64,000 nt of DNA. It comes from Actinomyces naeslundii. Lineage in GTDB: Bacteria; Actinomycetota; Actinomycetes; Actinomycetales; Actinomycetaceae. The stretch spans positions 62,001 through 126,000 of the forward strand of contig NZ_MSRR01000018.1 of the NCBI RefSeq assembly GCF_001956585.1, written 5' to 3'. The notes beneath the pieces are model-generated. The model was not told the DNA's origin. It made no database searches and worked only from the letters and a program-made list of their open reading frames with translations. A program made the position numbers and the translations under genes. Within the stretch, counting starts at the first letter, position 1. Every line of letters starts with the position of its first letter. Positions 60,585 to 64,000 of the stretch are shown piece by piece.

Positions 60585-63286
60585 CAGACGTCCTGGCGGG
60601 GCCCTGTCCCCTGGGAGCCACCACCGATGACGTCGTTCCACTGGAGGGGGGACTGCCAGGCGTCCCCAGCGGCGTCATCCTGCGGCTGAGCGGCCGGGGC
60701 ACCCTGCCCCTGCTGGCCGGCATAGTTCGCGTAGCTGCCGACGTCCTGCTGGTTGCTGGGGAACCCGCCTGCACCATCGACCTGCCCGGGGGCGTAGGCG
60801 TCCTGAGGACCGGCTGCCCCGGCCGACCCGGATGCCTCAGGGGCCGAGGCCGCCTGGTAGGGCGAGTCGATCTGCGGGGCCTGCCCGGACCAGGCGCCGG
60901 CATCGTAGGAGGACTCGAACGGAGCCTGGTCGAAGGGCGCCGGCTCAACCGGTGCCTGCGAGCCGAGGGGCTGCGCCGAGGAGGCCGGTGAGCTGCCGGA
61001 GACGCTGTTGGCGTAGTCGGCGGCCAGGGAGGCATTGGCCGCATTGGCCACGGAGGACTCGTCCCGGGTGGCGTCGTAGACCCTCTGCGGCTCGGCGTCT
61101 GCGGCCTCCTGCTCCACCGGGGGCTCCACGTAGGGGCCGGTGGGCTTGTCCGGCAGGGAGTCGGAGTCGAGCCAGTCGAAGGCCAGCCACCGCAGGCCGC
61201 CACGGTCGGGGGCGTTCTCAGCGAGCTCGGACACGGAGTGCCCGGCCAGCTCGGCGAAGGGGTCGGCCTGGCTCCACGGCACGAGGACGAAGGCGCGCTC
61301 GACGGCGTGCGGGTGCGGCAGGGACAGCGCCGGGTCGGCGGAGGTGACGCCCTCGACCTCAATGAGGTCGACGTCGAGGGTGCGCACGCCCCACGGCTCG
61401 GTGCGCACGCGGCCGGCGGCGGCCTCCAGGGAGTGGCAGACCTCGAGGAGCTCGCGCGGCGAGAGGGTCGTCATGGCCATGACCACCGTGTTGAGGTAGT
61501 CGGGCTGCGGCTCGGCGCCCTCGGCGACGACAGCGACGGTGCGGGCCAGCGGCGCCACCTGCGTGACCTCGATGCCCTCCGTGTTCTTCAGTCCGTGGAC
61601 GGCCGTGCGCAGGGACTCCACGACCGCGCCGACGTTGGCACCCAGGCTGAAGACGACGCTGACGGGCTGGGCGGGGCGCTCGGCGAGCGGGTCGGCCGGC
61701 ACGGCGGGAGAGGCGGGCGCCTGCTCGGCTACCGGAGCGGTTCCGGGGGCCGCGATGCCGGGGAACCCGGGCTGCACCGGCGCCGAGGCCTGCTGCGCGG
61801 CGTACGAGGCGTCGGCGGGCTGGGAGAAGTCCTCGGAGTAGGAGGGCTCGGAGTAGGAGGGGACGATGCTCTCCTGGCCCTCCTGGCTCCCGGCTCCGGA
61901 GTACTCACCGGGCGCGGCGAAGGGGCCGGGCTCGGCCAGGGGCTGGGCGGCTGAGACGGATGAGGCATCGGCGAGGCCGTCTGCGGCAGCCGTCCCGGCG
62001 TCGGACCCGAAGCCGTTGAGGGTGGGCAAGGAGCCGTCGGCGTCAGCGCCCGCCGCGTCGACCGGCTCATCGTAGGTTGCTCCGCTGTAGGCGGTCTCGT
62101 TGTGGGAGCCGACCTCCTCGGAGGAGGCCACGTGGCGACCCTCGCGGGGCAGCTGAATCGGGAGCTCGCCCGCGGCGGAGGCCGGTTCGGACGGGGCTCC
62201 GGCGTCGGCCACCACCTCATCGGCGTAGCTGGGGGCGACGGGCTCCGCCTCCGGCTCGGGGGTGGCCGCCGGTACACCCAGGGCATCGGCTGCCAGGCTC
62301 ACGAAACCGTCAGCGCCGGCGGTCCGAGCGGCGGAGGTGGCGGTGGGCGCACTGGTCGAGGGGGTGTCCAGCAGGCCCGCCGCGGCGGAGGCATCGGCTG
62401 CCGGCGCGTAGGACTCGCTGGGAGGCTCCGGGGCCTGGGAGGAGGACGCCGCCGAGGCGGAGGAGTCCGTGACCCAGTCCGGCACCCAGGACTGGGTCGG
62501 CGCGCCGGCCCCGCTGGAAGCGCTGGGCTCGGCCGGCATCGGTGTGGGGACGGAGGGCGCGGCGGCCGCGAAGGAGGATCGGGCCGGTGCCTCAAGCGGA
62601 GAGGCGGGCGAGGGCGTCGGGGTGATGGGCGGTTCAGGTGTCGGCACCGTCGGAGCGACCGCAGCGTCTCCTGCGAACGAGGCTCCGGTGAAGTCGGGGA
62701 CCTCCGTCACGAGGGGGGCCGCGGGAGTGGAGGCGGGCGGCTCGTAGGCGGGCGCCGCGGGCGAGGCGGCGGCCACCGGGGAGGCCGAGGACGAGGGCGT
62801 CCCGAAGGACTGGGCGGAGACCGCGACCGGCTCCTCGCCCTGAGCGGCCCAGGCGGCCTGGCTGGTGGCGGGGGCGCCACCGTGGCCCGCGGCGGCATCG
62901 GCCACCCGGTGGATGGTCACCGAGACGTCCTCGAAGGCGACGTCGAGGGGCGCCTCGGGCTTGTGCACGGTGACCTCGGCGGCGACGACGCGGGGGAATG
63001 ACAGGACCCGCTCGGCGATCCGGTCCGCCAGGGACTCGATGAGGTTGACCGGCTCGCCCTCGATGATGCTCACGATGCCGTTGGCCACGCGGGAGTAGTC
63101 GACGGCGTCGGTCACCGAGTCGGTGACGGCGGCCACGGCGGTACCGCGCTGCCCCAGGTCGAGGACGACGTCGACCGTGAAGAGCTGGCCCTCCTCGCGT
63201 TCGAAGGGCAGGACGCCGTGGTGTCCACGGGCGGACAGTCCGACGAGGCTGATCCGGTCGGTGGTCGCGGAGACGGTGGTGCTCAC
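60584..63286 (-). CDS. folB-folK: FolB-FolK fusion with very long low-complexity linker
   Basis: This 900-residue protein combines dihydroneopterin aldolase (FolB, residues about 8-127, with LVGLSARGHHGVLPFEREEGQ and NLIESLADRIAERVL) and the pyrophosphokinase HPPK (FolK, about 541-705, with FSLGANVGAVVESLR and WGVRTLDVDLIEV). These are consecutive steps in folate synthesis. The enzymes are separated by about 410 residues rich in Ala, Pro, Ser, Glu and Thr with no fold visible, and a tail of about 190 similar residues follows FolK. Normal FolBK fusions have short linkers. The gene overlaps folP upstream and DUF3180 downstream. The enlarged linker is in frame throughout, with no stop or frameshift. 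Confidence 0.88.
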   Translation of the reverse strand: MSTTVSATTDRISLVGLSARGHHGVLPFEREEGQLFTVDVVLDLGQRGTAVAAVTDSVTDAVDYSRVANGIVSIIEGEPVNLIESLADRIAERVLSFPRVVAAEVTVHKPEAPLDVAFEDVSVTIHRVADAAAGHGGAPATSQAAWAAQGEEPVAVSAQSFGTPSSSASPVAAASPAAPAYEPPASTPAAPLVTEVPDFTGASFAGDAAVAPTVPTPEPPITPTPSPASPLEAPARSSFAAAAPSVPTPMPAEPSASSGAGAPTQSWVPDWVTDSSASAASSSQAPEPPSESYAPAADASAAAGLLDTPSTSAPTATSAARTAGADGFVSLAADALGVPAATPEPEAEPVAPSYADEVVADAGAPSEPASAAGELPIQLPREGRHVASSEEVGSHNETAYSGATYDEPVDAAGADADGSLPTLNGFGSDAGTAAADGLADASSVSAAQPLAEPGPFAAPGEYSGAGSQEGQESIVPSYSEPSYSEDFSQPADASYAAQQASAPVQPGFPGIAAPGTAPVAEQAPASPAVPADPLAERPAQPVSVVFSLGANVGAVVESLRTAVHGLKNTEGIEVTQVAPLARTVAVVAEGAEPQPDYLNTVVMAMTTLSPRELLEVCHSLEAAAGRVRTEPWGVRTLDVDLIEVEGVTSADPALSLPHPHAVERAFVLVPWSQADPFAELAGHSVSELAENAPDRGGLRWLAFDWLDSDSLPDKPTGPYVEPPVEQEAADAEPQRVYDATRDESSVANAANASLAADYANSVSGSSPASSAQPLGSQAPVEPAPFDQAPFESSYDAGAWSGQAPQIDSPYQAASAPEASGSAGAAGPQDAYAPGQVDGAGGFPSNQQDVGSYANYAGQQGQGAPAAQPQDDAAGDAWQSPLQWNDVIGGGSQGTGPRQDV

Positions 63287-64000
63287 TGGTGTTCCTTCCA
63301 GAGGGAGGCGGTGCGAACGGCGGCCCGGTTGGCCGGGACCTCGTGGACTCTGACGGCCCAGGCGCCGGCGGCGGCGGCCAGGGCGGTGGTGGCGGCGGTG
63401 ACGGCGTCGCGCTGGACGGGGGTGGCGTCCGCCTCAGCGGCCTGGGCCAGGAAGCGCTTGCGGGAGGAGCCGACCAGGAGGGGCTGCCCCAGGTCGGCAA
63501 TGAGCCGGGCGGTGGCGGCCAGCAGCTCCCAGGACTGCTCGTGGGTCTTGGCGAAGCCGAGGCCGGGATCCAGGACCACCTGGGAGCGGTCGACCCCGGC
63601 GGCGTCCAGCTCGTCCAGGCGCTCGCGCAGCTCGGCCTCCACTCCGGCGACGACGCCGCCCGGGTAGTCGGTGAGGCGGTCCATGGTCTCGGGGTCGCCG
63701 CGCCAGTGCTGGCAGACGTAGACGACGCCGGCGCGGGCGATGAGGGCGGGCATGGCGGGGTCGGCCAGGCCCCCGGAGACGTCGTTGATGATGTGGGCAC
63801 CGGCGTCGATGGCGGCCTCGGCGGTGGCGGCGTGGATGGTGTCGACCGAGACGATCGCGCTGCCGGCAGATCCATCGGTCCCGTCGGCGAGGAGCGCGCG
63901 CACCACGGGCAGGACGCGGGAGATCTCGGTGTCGACGTCGACCCTCTGGGCGCCGGGACGGGTGGACTCCCCGCCGATGTCGATGATGTCGGCGCCCTGG
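63283..64000 (-). CDS. folP: Dihydropteroate synthase, 5' end outside window
   Basis: FolP joins para-aminobenzoate to the pterin product of FolK. The visible 238 residues lack the N terminus. At the window edge the signature DIIDIGGESTRPGAQ is seen, followed by IVSVDTIHAATAEAAI, HIINDVSGGLADPAM, VVLDPGLGFAKTHEQSW and the C-terminal GSSRKRFL, the target region of sulfonamides. The stop overlaps the folBK start by four bases, so folP, folBK, DUF3180 and the PH genes form one transcription unit. Confidence 0.93.
   Translation of the reverse strand, partial: QGADIIDIGGESTRPGAQRVDVDTEISRVLPVVRALLADGTDGSAGSAIVSVDTIHAATAEAAIDAGAHIINDVSGGLADPAMPALIARAGVVYVCQHWRGDPETMDRLTDYPGGVVAGVEAELRERLDELDAAGVDRSQVVLDPGLGFAKTHEQSWELLAATARLIADLGQPLLVGSSRKRFLAQAAEADATPVQRDAVTAATTALAAAAGAWAVRVHEVPANRAAVRTASLWKEHQ

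Noticed and set aside
61850-62900. Possible frameshift or insertion within folB-folK
   Set aside because: The low-complexity linker remains in one frame with consistent GC-rich codon use and no stop, and its downstream FolK is intact, so it is a genuine long linker by sequence.

Overview
This is a contiguous piece of a GC-rich actinobacterial chromosome, most likely from the Actinomyces group (Actinomycetaceae). That assignment is an inference from coding style, GTG/TTG starts after purine-rich ribosome sites, and gene content: disA, mutY, lysS, panC/panD, a folP-folB-folK-DUF3180 run, and glpD-glpF-glpK. No rRNA, tRNA, CRISPR array, prophage or insertion-sequence transposase was recognised. 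Both window edges cut genes (disA at the left, folP at the right).

Layout. 1-6578: housekeeping and hypothetical genes, mostly on the minus strand (disA end, a membrane protein, mutY, a PH-like membrane protein, an SRPBCC protein, an ArgA-like acetyltransferase), ending in a SorC-type regulator divergent from the glycerol genes. 6977-11330: glpD, glpF, glpK. 11584-13671: a P1B metal ATPase. 13947-25186: a lactate region with lactate permease, lutABC and an FMN-type lactate dehydrogenase, plus a mannitol-dehydrogenase family gene. It is interrupted between the permease and lutABC by a seven-repeat RCC1-like protein, a TetR regulator and a GAP-family membrane protein. Two related structured repeats flank this insert. 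25495-28874: two tandem POT peptide transporters. 29662-41410: two clusters around a PucR-type regulator that together look like a putrescine/GABA-to-succinate route (two class III aminotransferases, an amino acid permease with a universal stress protein, two aldehyde dehydrogenases and a glutamate dehydrogenase).

41524-45717: a siderophore-type iron ABC transporter with a good DtxR/IdeR-like box upstream. 45972-49545: a PadR regulator with an ABC exporter. 49756-51047: a pentapeptide-like protein overlapping a protein with two DivIVA domains. 51044-52955: an RloA/RloB-like pair, a probable defence or conflict module. 53149-56548: lysS, panD, panC. 56836-64000: a DUF2520 protein, then an overlapping minus-strand run of two PH-domain membrane proteins, a DUF3180 protein, an unusual FolB-FolK fusion and folP.

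Physiologically the window suggests a host-associated organism that uses lactate, glycerol, peptides, sugar alcohols and amines, and scavenges iron. The most unusual items are the nested inverted repeats at 15721-15837 and 18259-18393, whose outer arms change in a compensatory way, the inverted-repeat elements at 49558-49679 and 56620-56753, the FolB-FolK protein with about 410 residues of low-complexity linker, and the RloAB pair.
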